Below are positions 1-7,673 of a stretch of DNA of 64,000 nucleotides, piece by piece. Positions within the stretch are counted from its first letter, which is position 1; every line of letters starts with the position of its first letter. The stretch is taken from contig CBDCAS010000017.1 in NCBI GenBank assembly GCA_965214015.1, forward strand, positions 1-64,000. Reading direction: 5' to 3'. This DNA is from CBDCAS01 sp965214015 (GTDB lineage: Bacteria > Pseudomonadota > Gammaproteobacteria > Coxiellales > Coxiellaceae). A program made the position numbers and the translations under genes. Below the pieces are notes generated by a model. The model saw nothing but the letters and a program-made list of their open reading frames with translations. It had not been told where the DNA came from and did not search any database.

Positions 1-411
1 TGTTAGCGTACCCCGAGTGATTAATGTTGACAAAAATGCAGCTTTTCCACCCGCCATGAATGATTTAAACATTGAAAATGACTTGCTAGAAAATACAACA
101 CTTAGGCAAATAAAGTACTTAAATAATAGTATTGAAAACGATCATAAATCAACAAAACGTAAAGCACGTTATCGGCAATGGTATCAGTCTTTTGATACCG
201 CCTCTAAAACCATTGATGGAATGGAAGCCATGAGGTCTTTACAAAAAGGCCAGGTGAAATACAGGCTCAAAGGTGACCTACTTGATCAACATAGTTTCCT
301 AGCTCAATTGTTCAATTTAGCAGCGTAATTACTATTAATAAATAGACATTTCTTAATCTTCAAAAAAGTTCCTACAATGAACTCTTTTATATCTATCTTT
401 GCAACAGTCCC
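1..411 (+). mobile_element. IS6-family insertion sequence, right-hand part
   Basis: The window opens inside an insertion sequence of the IS6 family. The 3' part of its transposase is present (2-328), followed by a non-coding tail ending in a terminal repeat at 389-411 whose outer end reads TTTGCAACAGTCCC, the usual style of IS6-family ends. The last 50 bases (362-411) recur inverted at 3664-3713, so two oppositely oriented ends bracket the toxin-antitoxin region between them. The left end lies outside the window. Whether the element is still active cannot be judged. Confidence 0.8.
2..328 (+). CDS. IS6-family transposase, C-terminal part
   Basis: The reading frame is open from the window edge (PRVINVDKNAAFPPA...), so the gene starts upstream. 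IS6 transposases are DDE recombinases making cointegrates. The visible part contains the second catalytic Asp in the INVDKN motif and the catalytic Glu in SIENDHK, followed by the family's YQSFDTASKTIDGMEAM segment. It ends 83 bases before the terminal repeat, as expected for a 3' end. A GTG at 17 is probably not the true start because homology extends upstream of it. No frameshift is visible in this part. Confidence 0.85.
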   Translation, partial: VSVPRVINVDKNAAFPPAMNDLNIENDLLENTTLRQIKYLNNSIENDHKSTKRKARYRQWYQSFDTASKTIDGMEAMRSLQKGQVKYRLKGDLLDQHSFLAQLFNLAA

Positions 412-549
412 CTCAATAGTGCTGCCATCTTGACCTCGCTCAAATCCTGTCACACTATATAACTTGCCACCAAAAGCATTAAGTAAAGTATTAATAATCA
501 ATGAATACATCCAAAATTTATGCTCAATCCATAGTATATTAACTGAAGA
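412..549 (-). pseudogene. Gene fragment truncated by the IS6 end
   Basis: On the minus strand an open frame runs from just after a TAA at 550-552 to the IS6 terminal repeat and then on into the IS (stop at 304). An ATG lies at 510. The peptide (WMYSLIINTLLNAFGGK, then LYSVTGFERGQDGSTIEG) shows no family I recognise. The abrupt join with IS sequence suggests the rest of the gene was lost when the element inserted or when an IS-mediated deletion occurred. It could also be non-coding sequence with a chance open frame. Confidence 0.3.
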
Positions 550-625
550 TTAACATAACCAACCTGCCATAAAACGTAAATCAGGTGTGATCATCACATC
601 CACCTTTCCATTGAAATATCGTTTT

Positions 626-949
626 TTATGTCAATGCTCCTAACCCTTTATCAGCTACGACATTGAGTAACTTCAATGAGGTGCCCCTAGGATGACGATC
701 TCCCTGCTCCCACTGACGCACTGTGGAAAGCGATGTGTTTAAAAATTTGGCAAATACTGCTTGACTCACTTTCTCATGGAGTCGAATGTGCTTAATCTCT
801 CGTGGACTGAATTCTTTCACTTCAGGTAAACATAAAGCATCATATTCCCGTAATGTTACTGCATCAATCACACCAGCGTCGTATAATCCTTGTGCCATCT
901 CACGCGCTGTTTCCAATAGTCGTTGGTTTACTTTTTTTTGAGCCGTCAT
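626..949 (-). CDS. HigA-type antitoxin, XRE helix-turn-helix
   Basis: A 107-residue protein with a helix-turn-helix in its C-terminal half: VSQAVFAKFLNTSLSTVRQWE is followed by GDRHPRG, the usual layout of antitoxins paired with RelE/HigB toxins in toxin-first operons. It should neutralise the upstream-encoded toxin and repress the shared promoter. Its ATG overlaps the toxin stop by 4 bases (ATGA), so translation is coupled. The N-terminal half is charged and helical. The family assignment rests on motif and neighbour; the exact subfamily is not resolved. Confidence 0.85.
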   Translation of the reverse strand: MTAQKKVNQRLLETAREMAQGLYDAGVIDAVTLREYDALCLPEVKEFSPREIKHIRLHEKVSQAVFAKFLNTSLSTVRQWEQGDRHPRGTSLKLLNVVADKGLGALT

Positions 950-1314
950 CCTCTCACCTCAGTTAAGATACCTTGTCGAATTAATTGCTGAATATCATTA
1001 TTTGTAGCTTGTAAATAATCTTTAGCTAATCTTTTATAAATAACAAGTTGCGTCTTACTAAGATTAGCACGCTCTTTTTTTGCAAACCCAAAAACAAACA
1101 CTGAACGATCTTCTCGCTGAAATGCGACTAACGTTCGATAAGCACCTCGTTTCCCTTGTCCTCGACGCGCTACTCGTTTTTTATATAATCCGCCACCTAA
1201 ATTCGCATCAAAAAGACCTTGTACTAATTCTTCAACAGCTGCTTTCAGTGTAGCATCGGTAATACCTTCCGCTTTTGCCCATTGACTAAAGCGTTGATGT
1301 TTGAAAATTTGCAT
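946..1314 (-). CDS. HigB/RelE-like toxin
   Basis: A 122-residue basic protein of the RelE-like family usually annotated as the toxin of HigB-type systems. The core GGGLYKKRVARRGQGKRGAY followed by RTLVAF, and the later FVFGFAKKERANLS, are typical; members act as ribosome-dependent or free mRNA endonucleases. It is first in a two-gene operon with the antitoxin downstream. It lies in the patch bracketed by IS6-type ends, consistent with an acquired stability or defence module. Activity is inferred from family only. Confidence 0.85.
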   Translation of the reverse strand: MQIFKHQRFSQWAKAEGITDATLKAAVEELVQGLFDANLGGGLYKKRVARRGQGKRGAYRTLVAFQREDRSVFVFGFAKKERANLSKTQLVIYKRLAKDYLQATNNDIQQLIRQGILTEVRG

Positions 1315-1365
1315 CGGTCATCCTTAAATAGGAATTATATCACAAAGTAGTACTTTATCAACTAT

Positions 1366-1614
1366 TCAATTATCGTCATTAAATAGAATATAATCCGCTT
1401 TTTTCTCAGGCCATACCTTCTCTTTAAAATATAAACTCAACCTGACAGATTGAGGAGTGACAATAAGACTACTCTTACTTTTTTTAGAAGGCGCAATGGA
1501 TTCTATTCGATCCTTTGATAAAGTATCTTGCCATTCTTCTAGTGCAATCTTATAAGCTTCTTCTTCAACAAGTAAATATAATTTTCATTCCTCTTGATCA
1601 AACTCTTTCTGCAT
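1366..1614 (-). pseudogene. Decayed small gene with an in-frame stop
   Basis: On the minus strand an ATG at 1614 opens MQKEFDQEE, followed by an in-frame TGA (1585-1587). The same frame then stays open to 1366 and reads as sensible protein (VEEEAYKIALEEWQDTLSK ... VWPEKKADYILFNDD). The composition looks like a real but inactivated gene between the two toxin-antitoxin modules. I do not recognise the family. The 50 bases upstream of it contain only another short open fragment. Confidence 0.4.
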
Positions 1615-1665
1615 TTTTTAATTAGCACCCAAATTAGACGCCCCAAAACACATCACGTAAACCAT

Positions 1666-2631
1666 CTACTTTTTCATTCTCTTGTTAGCCCATAAAAGCG
1701 CAGGATGTTTTTTGATCAAATTAAAATCTACTAAGCTCTCGTTATCGATAAATAACTCAGGTTTTACACCTATTCCATTTATAACAGCCCGAATAAATTC
1801 AGTTTCTGATGGAGTGTAAGGTAGCAAGATTTCAAATCCCTTCTGGACATTATTAATAATAACGGTTGTCCATTCTTTTGTAGAAGAAAATCCATCGCAA
1901 AAATTATTTTTCATCACAGGGATCAATTTATTTTTCAAATCTCTGTGGTCAACTGTAATGCCATCGCTAGTTAGGCTTAACATGTCTTTTTTAGAACACA
2001 TTGCCGAGTATAAAATGAAAATGATACGAAGCTTGTTTTTGTCTATTTTAGTGTAATTAAACAGTTCATTTGCATCAAAAAAATCTCTGCCTGTTTGACG
2101 CTCTAGCAATGCTGTCAGTTTCCCAGCAGCTAGCTCATGAATATCTAGAATTGGTAAATTTGTGACTTGTTTGCCCGCCATTGTAATACTATCCCTTTGT
2201 TCAACTGGCAGTAATGGAGCTCGATACATAAAATTAATATCAACTTCGATGTTTCCCTGATTTCCTAGGGAGCTCGGATAACACCAAACCATTTTCCCAC
2301 CTGCATGTTCCCTTGGGTTTCTTAGCATTGTTAATCCCATACGCTCAAATAAACGTTTGATCCTATTTTCAACTTCAGGTCTTTCTTTCAACATTGTGCT
2401 GCGATCAATAGCACCTATGTAGTTTAAATCAGCATCCACAGATAGCCTTGGTAAATCAAAATGGAAAAGATTGAGTGCCGTACCACCTTTTAGCACTAAT
2501 CGTGTTGACAAATAGCTATCATCTGCAATTACGTTTAAGGTTTCCATGAGCCAAATGACTTTTTCAATAATTTCTTGTCGATATCCAGAAGTTTGCTTCT
2601 CTTTTAATAACCGCTCCTTAGAGAGTATCAT
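1666..2631 (-). CDS. AbiEii-type nucleotidyltransferase toxin
   Basis: A 321-residue protein of the AbiEii/AbiGii family, the toxin half of type IV toxin-antitoxin systems first known for phage abortive infection. The nucleotidyltransferase signature is clear near residue 48: LVLKGGTALNLFHFDLPRLS followed by VDADLNY, giving the GG...T and DxD metal-binding pattern. The later DIHELAAGKLTALLERQTGRD segment is also diagnostic. Its start overlaps the 3' end of the antitoxin gene by 14 bases. Known members GTP-bind and modify cellular targets; the target here is unknown. Confidence 0.9.
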   Translation of the reverse strand: MILSKERLLKEKQTSGYRQEIIEKVIWLMETLNVIADDSYLSTRLVLKGGTALNLFHFDLPRLSVDADLNYIGAIDRSTMLKERPEVENRIKRLFERMGLTMLRNPREHAGGKMVWCYPSSLGNQGNIEVDINFMYRAPLLPVEQRDSITMAGKQVTNLPILDIHELAAGKLTALLERQTGRDFFDANELFNYTKIDKNKLRIIFILYSAMCSKKDMLSLTSDGITVDHRDLKNKLIPVMKNNFCDGFSSTKEWTTVIINNVQKGFEILLPYTPSETEFIRAVINGIGVKPELFIDNESLVDFNLIKKHPALLWANKRMKK

Positions 2632-3433
2632 TATTTGGTTCCTCCCAGATTTTATTAATCACAGCAAGAGGAACAACTAAGTTCCACCGTTGCAAACTTT
2701 TTACCGGACCTTTATGGGCTTTTTCCATATAGTGCCGTGATTTGGGTTTATGATGAGCAAGCTGGTTAAGCTGTTCTTCTTTGACAGAAAATTGTTCTTG
2801 GTGTTGTTCTAAAAAAAATCCCACTTTAGCTATTGTCGTGGCATTTCCAAGCCGTACGGCATAATTTATTACCCTCCCAATGTCTAAAAAATTAATGGAT
2901 TCAAAAGAATGCCATATCTCTTCCCAGCCACCAGATAACTCTGGGCGATGAAGACAGTCAACCAACGTGCGTTCAATCGTTGTGACTCGTATATCCATCC
3001 CCATACGATCATGCAACTTAGTTTCTAAGTATACGTTATCTGGCTTTAATTGGGTCGGATGGCTTAGTTGTTGATACTGTCCATATTCAGATAATAATAA
3101 GCCAATTCGTTCATCTGAATTAAAGTAAACGGTTGAAGCAACCGAATAAGCAAGCGCATGAAATTCCATTGCCGTATGATAGCTAATTACAGCATCATCC
3201 GTCATACGACCTGCAATGAGCAAATAATCACTTTCTATATAGGTGCCAGGTAAATAGTCGTTTGTAACCAGATAATATCCACGTCGTATACGGGCCAGAT
3301 GATTTTTAGCAAGGTGATATTGCAGGGCAGCTTTTAGTGTATTTTGATTGAAGTCCCCTGAAGATGATAAATATTCCACTAGCTCGTCATAGTGAAACAA
3401 AAGGTATTTTTTAAAAAATGCTTCAAAGCGCAT
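2618..3433 (-). CDS. AbiEi-type antitoxin, winged helix
   Basis: The first gene of the AbiE pair, encoding the antitoxin and transcriptional repressor. The N-terminal part (FHYDELVEYLSSSG ... AKNHLARIRRGYYLV) is the winged-helix domain, followed by the AbiEi C-terminal region with TTIERTLVDCLHRPELSGG. I place the start at 3433 (MRFEAFFKKYLL); an in-frame ATG at 3502 would add 23 residues that do not resemble the family. The C-terminal tail is basic. The gene overlaps its toxin, as is usual for this system. Confidence 0.85.
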   Translation of the reverse strand: MRFEAFFKKYLLFHYDELVEYLSSSGDFNQNTLKAALQYHLAKNHLARIRRGYYLVTNDYLPGTYIESDYLLIAGRMTDDAVISYHTAMEFHALAYSVASTVYFNSDERIGLLLSEYGQYQQLSHPTQLKPDNVYLETKLHDRMGMDIRVTTIERTLVDCLHRPELSGGWEEIWHSFESINFLDIGRVINYAVRLGNATTIAKVGFFLEQHQEQFSVKEEQLNQLAHHKPKSRHYMEKAHKGPVKSLQRWNLVVPLAVINKIWEEPNNDTL

Positions 3434-3624
3434 GATGTGTTGATTCTCTAGCAACCTAATAATATTAGTATCTATTAACGCTAAACCCAACAAGCGCATC
3501 AAAGATGTTGATAGTTATACTTGTTAGGACTAATTAATTTAGCACTTTTATACATTTATATCAACATAATTGTAGCCGAATAAACTAATCCCACTAACTT
3601 AGCCAAGATGGGTAAATATCCTGT

Positions 3625-3647
3625 AACTCTATATCTGTTATAGAGTT
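3625..3647. repeat. Small perfect inverted repeat
   Basis: AACTCTATA and TATAGAGTT flank a five-base loop (TCTGT): a perfect 9-bp inverted repeat upstream of the AbiE pair and next to the larger palindrome. It could be an operator for AbiEi, which is known to bind inverted repeats in its promoter, or a scar of IS activity. There is no poly-T run to make it a convincing terminator. Confidence 0.4.
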
Positions 3648-3663
3648 CCGAGATAATTATGCA

Positions 3664-3736
3664 GGGACTGTTGCAAAGATAGATATAAAAGAGTTCATTG
3701 TAGGAACTTTTTTATATCTATCTTTGCAACAGTCCC
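3664..3736. repeat. 73-bp palindrome built from IS6-type ends (MITE-like)
   Basis: The outer 23 bases, starting GGGACTGTTGCAAAG, are perfectly inverted at the other end. The inner ten bases on each side also pair with one mismatch, leaving a 7-base loop. The first 50 bases equal the reverse complement of the IS6 end at 362-411. It is therefore either a miniature element or the product of an IS6-mediated rearrangement that left two ends back to back. It abuts the broken istA directly. No 8-bp target duplication is visible around it. Confidence 0.75.
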
Positions 3737-4245
3737 AATCGATGTTCGGCGAGTGACCTATACTGTACCTTCAAGGCTTCAAGGTGAAACGCTTCATGTA
3801 AAATTGTATGATAAAAAGCTGGAATGTTACTTAGGAAGCCAACACGTTATCAGGTTAGACCGAGTTTATCCTAAAGGAAAATATACACGTAGCAGACAAG
3901 TTGACTATCGCCATGTTATTGGAAGTTTAGTAAAAAAGCCACAAGCCTTTAGATACTCACGTCTCAGGGATGACTTATTGCCAACCCCAGAATATAAGTG
4001 GATATGGAAGCATGTGGATGAAACGATGAGTGCCAAAGCTGCCTGTCAGTTTATGGTTGGCTTATTATACTTGGCTCACTGTGAAGAGTGCGAATCTCAG
4101 TTAGCTCAAAGGGTTTTATCTTTGATTGATAAGAAGGTAACGCTGTCATTGTCTTCACTGCAAATAAAATTTAAGGCACCTCTGATAAGGCCTCCTCAAA
4201 TAGAAGTCACACAGCATGACTTAGGTGACTACAATGCATTGATTA
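3737..4245 (+). pseudogene. istA: IstA transposase C-terminal fragment (IS21 family)
   Basis: The frame opens directly after the palindrome (IDVRRVTYTVPSRLQGE), matching the C-terminal beta-barrel region of IstA, the IS21 DDE transposase. The catalytic domain is absent. The frame runs into IS982 at 4246. Removing IS982 with one copy of its TGATTA duplication rejoins the frame: ...DYNALI continues as SQSEPQEAVYV and stops within the istB start, the classical istA-istB overlap. So IS982 inserted later into an element whose istA may already have been truncated. Confidence 0.85.
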
Positions 4246-5255
4246 ACGTGAGTTCGACCTAACTCATGCTAAGATTGAAAAATTGTTATTCAAATATAAA
4301 GAAGGCTTCTTAGTTTGTAAAGAATAAGCGACTAATCCAGCCAGGATGTTAACCCTACAATTGACAGGACTACGATGACGAGAGTGTTCTATCTGACTAA
4401 TATTTTTTAATTGATCAATGACGGTTTCAACAATCACACGTTTTCGTAATAATAATTTGTCGATCATTGGCATCAGTTTATTTTTCATATTTTTTCGTAG
4501 GCGTGTAATGAATTTTAAACCACGCAGGTATAATTGATTAAATAATTCAGAAGAAATATATCCTTTATCACCTATCAATTTACCCTCTAATCCTTGTGTT
4601 AACTCATCAACAGGTTTACGGTCATCCGTATTAGCTTTCGTTATTTTGAAAGCCAGTATTTCCCCTTTATCATTAATGACTAAATGCAGTTTAAAGCCGA
4701 AAAACCAACCCATAGTTGATTTCTATTTTTTAGCAAGCCCTTTAAAAACACGATTTGATGATGAACGTTTAGGATGGCACACAGATAATGTGGTAGAGTC
4801 AATAAAGTAAATTCCTGTTAATGTTTTGCTTTGGAAATGCATTAATAAACACAAGAGTACCAATATGGATGGCATCAGTTCAACGAAGCGATTATAACTG
4901 ACCAAATCAGGGAAGGCTTTATACAAATGCTGTTTTACATAATTAATATAATAGGTTTTAAAATCACGATAATGACTTTGATGAAAGTGGATGACAATCG
5001 TCATGATTTCTGAGGGAGTCAGTCGGCATGACCTAGTTCTTTTTTTACTCAAATTAGGCAAAGAAGCTTTCTCTAATTCAGGCAATACTAATTGACAAAA
5101 ATCATCGACAACACAATATAAATCGACTAACTTATCCATACGGCTCTTCCTTTTAAGGTTTGATTTACTGAAATTAGCTGCTTTTGCACGAAACTTAACC
5201 ATGAAAGAGCCTTTTATTCAATCACTTACTTTACACCTTTTCATCGAACTCAGGT
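4246..5255 (-). mobile_element. IS982-family insertion sequence, copy 1
   Basis: A 1010-bp element. Its ends are imperfect inverted repeats: ACGTGAGTTCGA on the left and ACCTGAGTTCGA on the other strand at the right. It is flanked by a 6-bp direct repeat TGATTA (4240-4245 and 5256-5261), which marks a genuine insertion. A second copy of the same length is at 53594-54603. Their predicted proteins differ at one residue. The element lies inside the istA end of the IS21 relic. Confidence 0.93.
4264..5202 (-). pseudogene. IS982-family transposase with in-frame amber codon, copy 1
   Basis: A transposase of about 310 residues read on the minus strand from ATG 5202. The first half carries the first catalytic Asp (YFIDSTTLSVCHP); the second carries the second Asp (IGDKGYIS) and the Glu (VIVETVIDQLKN). 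After KGLAKK a TAG codon interrupts, and the same frame continues KSTMGWFFGFKLH, so this is a nonsense codon and not a frameshift. The DDE triad is split by the stop. The same TAG is present in copy 2. The protein may be dead and mobilised in trans, or made by readthrough. Confidence 0.85.
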
Positions 5256-5288
5256 TGATTAGTCAAAGTGAACCACAGGAGGCTGTTT

Positions 5289-6047
5289 ATGTCTAATACA
5301 GCCACGTTACCACTGTTGCTCAAACAGCTTGGATTATCTTCTATGTTAAAACATTGGGAAAACGAGGCAACAAGGGCCAAAGATAGGCACCTGAGCTATG
5401 CTGAATATTTATCAAAGCTCAGCAATCTAGAGGTCAGCCATCGACGTCAAAGACGCATTGCTCGTTATATTAAAGAATCTAAGCTTCCTCCTGGGAAAAC
5501 ATTAGATAACTTTGACTTCAAAATTGCCTCTTCTATAAATTCGGCACAGGTAACCGCCTTAGCTGAAAATATCAGCTGGGTAAATCAGGGGCAAAACCTC
5601 ATTGTCTTTGGACCAAGCGGCGTGGGTAAAACTCATTTAGTCTCAGCTATTGCTTATCGACTGATTGAACAAGGCATTAGAGCTTTGTTTATGCCAACAA
5701 CCACTCTGGTCCAAAAGCTACAAATAGCTAGGAAGGAGTACAAGCTCGCTGACGCAATAGCAAAATTATCACGTATTCCTTTGTTGATACTAGATGATAT
5801 TGGCTATGTAAAGAAAAATGAGGCAGAAACCTGCGTGCTATTTGAATTGATTGCCGATCGTTATGAAAATAAGAGTTTAATTATCACTTCCAACCAACCC
5901 TTTAGTGAATGGGATCAGATATTCCCAGATAATATTATGGCTGTCGCTGCCATTGATAGACTGGTGCATCACTCAACTATTATCAATGTGACTGGTAAAA
6001 GTTATCGAATTAAGCAATCTGAACAGCGAGTTAAAAGCAAAAAGTGA
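5289..6047 (+). CDS. istB: IstB helper ATPase of IS21-family element
   Basis: A 252-residue AAA+ ATPase that assists IstA in target selection. The Walker A motif is GPSGVGKTHL (about residue 110), Walker B is PLLILDDIGYV, and the sensor region ITSNQPFSEW is typical. The start is ATG 5289, which follows an AGGAGG-like ribosome site (CACAGGAGG) and would overlap the ancestral istA stop. The ATG at 5268 lies inside the former istA end. The gene looks complete, but without a functional IstA the element cannot move by itself. Confidence 0.93.
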   Translation: MSNTATLPLLLKQLGLSSMLKHWENEATRAKDRHLSYAEYLSKLSNLEVSHRRQRRIARYIKESKLPPGKTLDNFDFKIASSINSAQVTALAENISWVNQGQNLIVFGPSGVGKTHLVSAIAYRLIEQGIRALFMPTTTLVQKLQIARKEYKLADAIAKLSRIPLLILDDIGYVKKNEAETCVLFELIADRYENKSLIITSNQPFSEWDQIFPDNIMAVAAIDRLVHHSTIINVTGKSYRIKQSEQRVKSKK

Positions 6048-6083
6048 GTAATAAATTTGGAGTGAATATTTATGATTAACGAC

Positions 6084-6311
6084 TCAAGCTAAAATCTGCA
6101 ACGATAATTGTCGATGACAGGCAAAAGTAATTGACGTTCCATAAGCAATAATTAGTTTATCAAAGTTTAATGTTTTTATCTCTGATATTTCGTGTTCTAA
6201 AAAAGTTTGATTGCTTTCAATTAACCATGAAGAGATGTTTTCAGGTTCACCACATTTATGATAAAGGCAGCCATCGATGTCATAAAGCTTCAGTAAAATC
6301 TTTGCACTCAT
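6084..6311 (-). pseudogene. HAD-like hydrolase fragment cut by IS21
   Basis: The N-terminus MSAKILLKLYDIDGCLYHK contains the DxDG motif I of HAD phosphatases, and FDKLIIAYGTS resembles the motif II strand. The protein stops after 75 residues. The last 11 (CHRQLSLQILA) are encoded by what looks like the right end of the IS21 element (up to 6119), so the original gene was probably longer and was truncated by that insertion. HAD-like proteins of this layout occur in Legionellales, but the specific role is unknown. Confidence 0.55.
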
Positions 6312-6485
6312 AGTATTTCTTTTCTTTCTAGATAAAATTTATTTTTTCATCAGATTAATTTTTGAGAAAATCAGCTGCATATATTAACCACTTTATATTA
6401 AGAAACTCTTAAATCTTAATTAAAATTAAATCAAATGCAAAAGCTCATTTCCCAATATTTTATTCAGAGTATAAAATTATCGGTA

Positions 6486-7673
6486 TTAAGGAACCTGTTG
6501 ATGCACTGCATATCGCATAAAATAACGTTTTAATAATTTAGAATGATCTGTAAAATTCAAAGCCCAGTTACGCATAGGGATAGCAATAGGCAAATGATTA
6601 GAAAAGAGTGATTTAAATGCTCTCATACCCAATAACATGATGTCATTTTCACTCTTACGCCAGCGTTCATAACGTCTCAACACCCTACTACAGTTATAAG
6701 ACTTTTGATGTTTCTTCGCTTCGGATAAGACCTGTGTTAAACAAGCAACATCCATAAAACCTAAGTTAGCCCCTTGCCCTGCTAAAGGATGAATCGTATG
6801 AGCAGCATCACCCACTAATACTTTATTCTCTTGAACATAAGCACTTACTCGTCGTTCAATTAATGAAATACATCGACGTTCTGATAAACAATGTATTGCT
6901 CCAAGTGTTCCATCTAATATCCTACTTAACTCTTGATCAAAGACATTCAGCGGTGTATTAAGTTGTCTCTCCGTTGTTTGAGGGTCTGCAGACCACACGA
7001 TCGCCATGTGATGTGGGTTGGATAAAGGCAATACTCCTAATGGACCTGTTGTTAAAAAGGGCTGATATGCTGTATTTTGGTGTGATTTTTCAGTTTCAAT
7101 GACAGCAATCAAAGCATTATGGTGATAAGGCTTTTCGATGCATTCCACTGCCATTTGCTGACGTAACCAAGAATAAGCCCCATCGGCACCTACTATTAAA
7201 TTTGCACGGATGAAGGTTGTCTTATGACCGTGATCGAGTCTGATTTGACCATCGGAAAGAGCCACAGGCCGCACAGGCGAGAACAAAGTAATGTGCTCAT
7301 GTGCCTTGCAATACTCCCATAGCACACGAATAATCTCACGATTCTCCACAATATAACCTAAGTTATCTTCGGCTATATCCATCGCATCAAAGGTAATGCG
7401 TCCTGCTCCTTGCTGATCCCATACGATTAAACGCTCTAAGGATGAATAACAAAAAGCGCGTATAGACGACCATATCCCTAAACTTTTTAAAAATGCATGG
7501 CTCCCTAAATGGAGAGCACTGACACGACTGTCATAATCAGTAGTGTTCCAATGCAATACCGGTTGATGTAATTCAACAATAGCCACTGAAAAATCAGCTT
7601 GTGCTAATGCCGTTGCTAAAGTTAATCCTAATAAACCGCCACCGATAATAACGACCTCATAGGCATCAGACAT
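6486..7673 (-). CDS. ubiI: FAD-dependent ubiquinone hydroxylase, UbiI/VisC-like
   Basis: A 395-residue flavoprotein monooxygenase of the UbiH/UbiF/UbiI family. The FAD-binding Rossmann motif is at the N-terminus (VVIIGGGLLGLTLATALA), the DG motif region is LIVGADGAYSWLR, and the second FAD motif is VLVGDAAHTIHPLAGQGAN. It lies directly after ubiH with an 8-base overlap, the enterobacterial ubiH-ubiI arrangement, so C5 hydroxylation of the ubiquinone ring is the best guess. UbiF-type C6 activity is less likely because a Coq7 is encoded at 36135-36785. Confidence 0.82.
   Translation of the reverse strand: MSDAYEVVIIGGGLLGLTLATALAQADFSVAIVELHQPVLHWNTTDYDSRVSALHLGSHAFLKSLGIWSSIRAFCYSSLERLIVWDQQGAGRITFDAMDIAEDNLGYIVENREIIRVLWEYCKAHEHITLFSPVRPVALSDGQIRLDHGHKTTFIRANLIVGADGAYSWLRQQMAVECIEKPYHHNALIAVIETEKSHQNTAYQPFLTTGPLGVLPLSNPHHMAIVWSADPQTTERQLNTPLNVFDQELSRILDGTLGAIHCLSERRCISLIERRVSAYVQENKVLVGDAAHTIHPLAGQGANLGFMDVACLTQVLSEAKKHQKSYNCSRVLRRYERWRKSENDIMLLGMRAFKSLFSNHLPIAIPMRNWALNFTDHSKLLKRYFMRYAVHQQVP

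Larger units (their letters stand above)
3737..6119 (+). mobile_element. IS21-family element, 5'-deleted and interrupted
   Basis: This is the remaining right part of an IS21-family element: the 3' end of istA, an intact-looking istB and a right end. The 5' half, with most of istA, is missing up to the palindrome at 3664-3736. An IS982 copy sits near the end of istA. The right terminus is probably at about 6119, where a sequence ending GTCGATGACA (TGTCATCGACA on the other strand, the IS21 TG...CA style) meets a truncated gene. The exact terminus is inferred. Confidence 0.75.

Noticed and set aside
304..510. A 68-residue minus-strand frame spanning the IS6 end
   Set aside because: More than half of it is antisense to IS6 sequence and transposase; only the part beyond 411 may be a real gene fragment, reported as such.
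1585..1587. TGA as a selenocysteine codon
   Set aside because: No selenoprotein context or SECIS-like hairpin follows; the gene looks simply decayed.
4246..4330. Sequence shared with the end of the ATPase gene at 53594 looked like a duplicated gene fragment
   Set aside because: The target duplications and inverted ends show it is the IS982 terminus itself, which in copy 2 is read as the ATPase tail.
4700..4730. Programmed -1 frameshift at the A6 run of the IS982 transposase
   Set aside because: Both halves are in the same frame; a -1 shift gives residues (NRNQLW) unlike the family. The interruption is a plain TAG.
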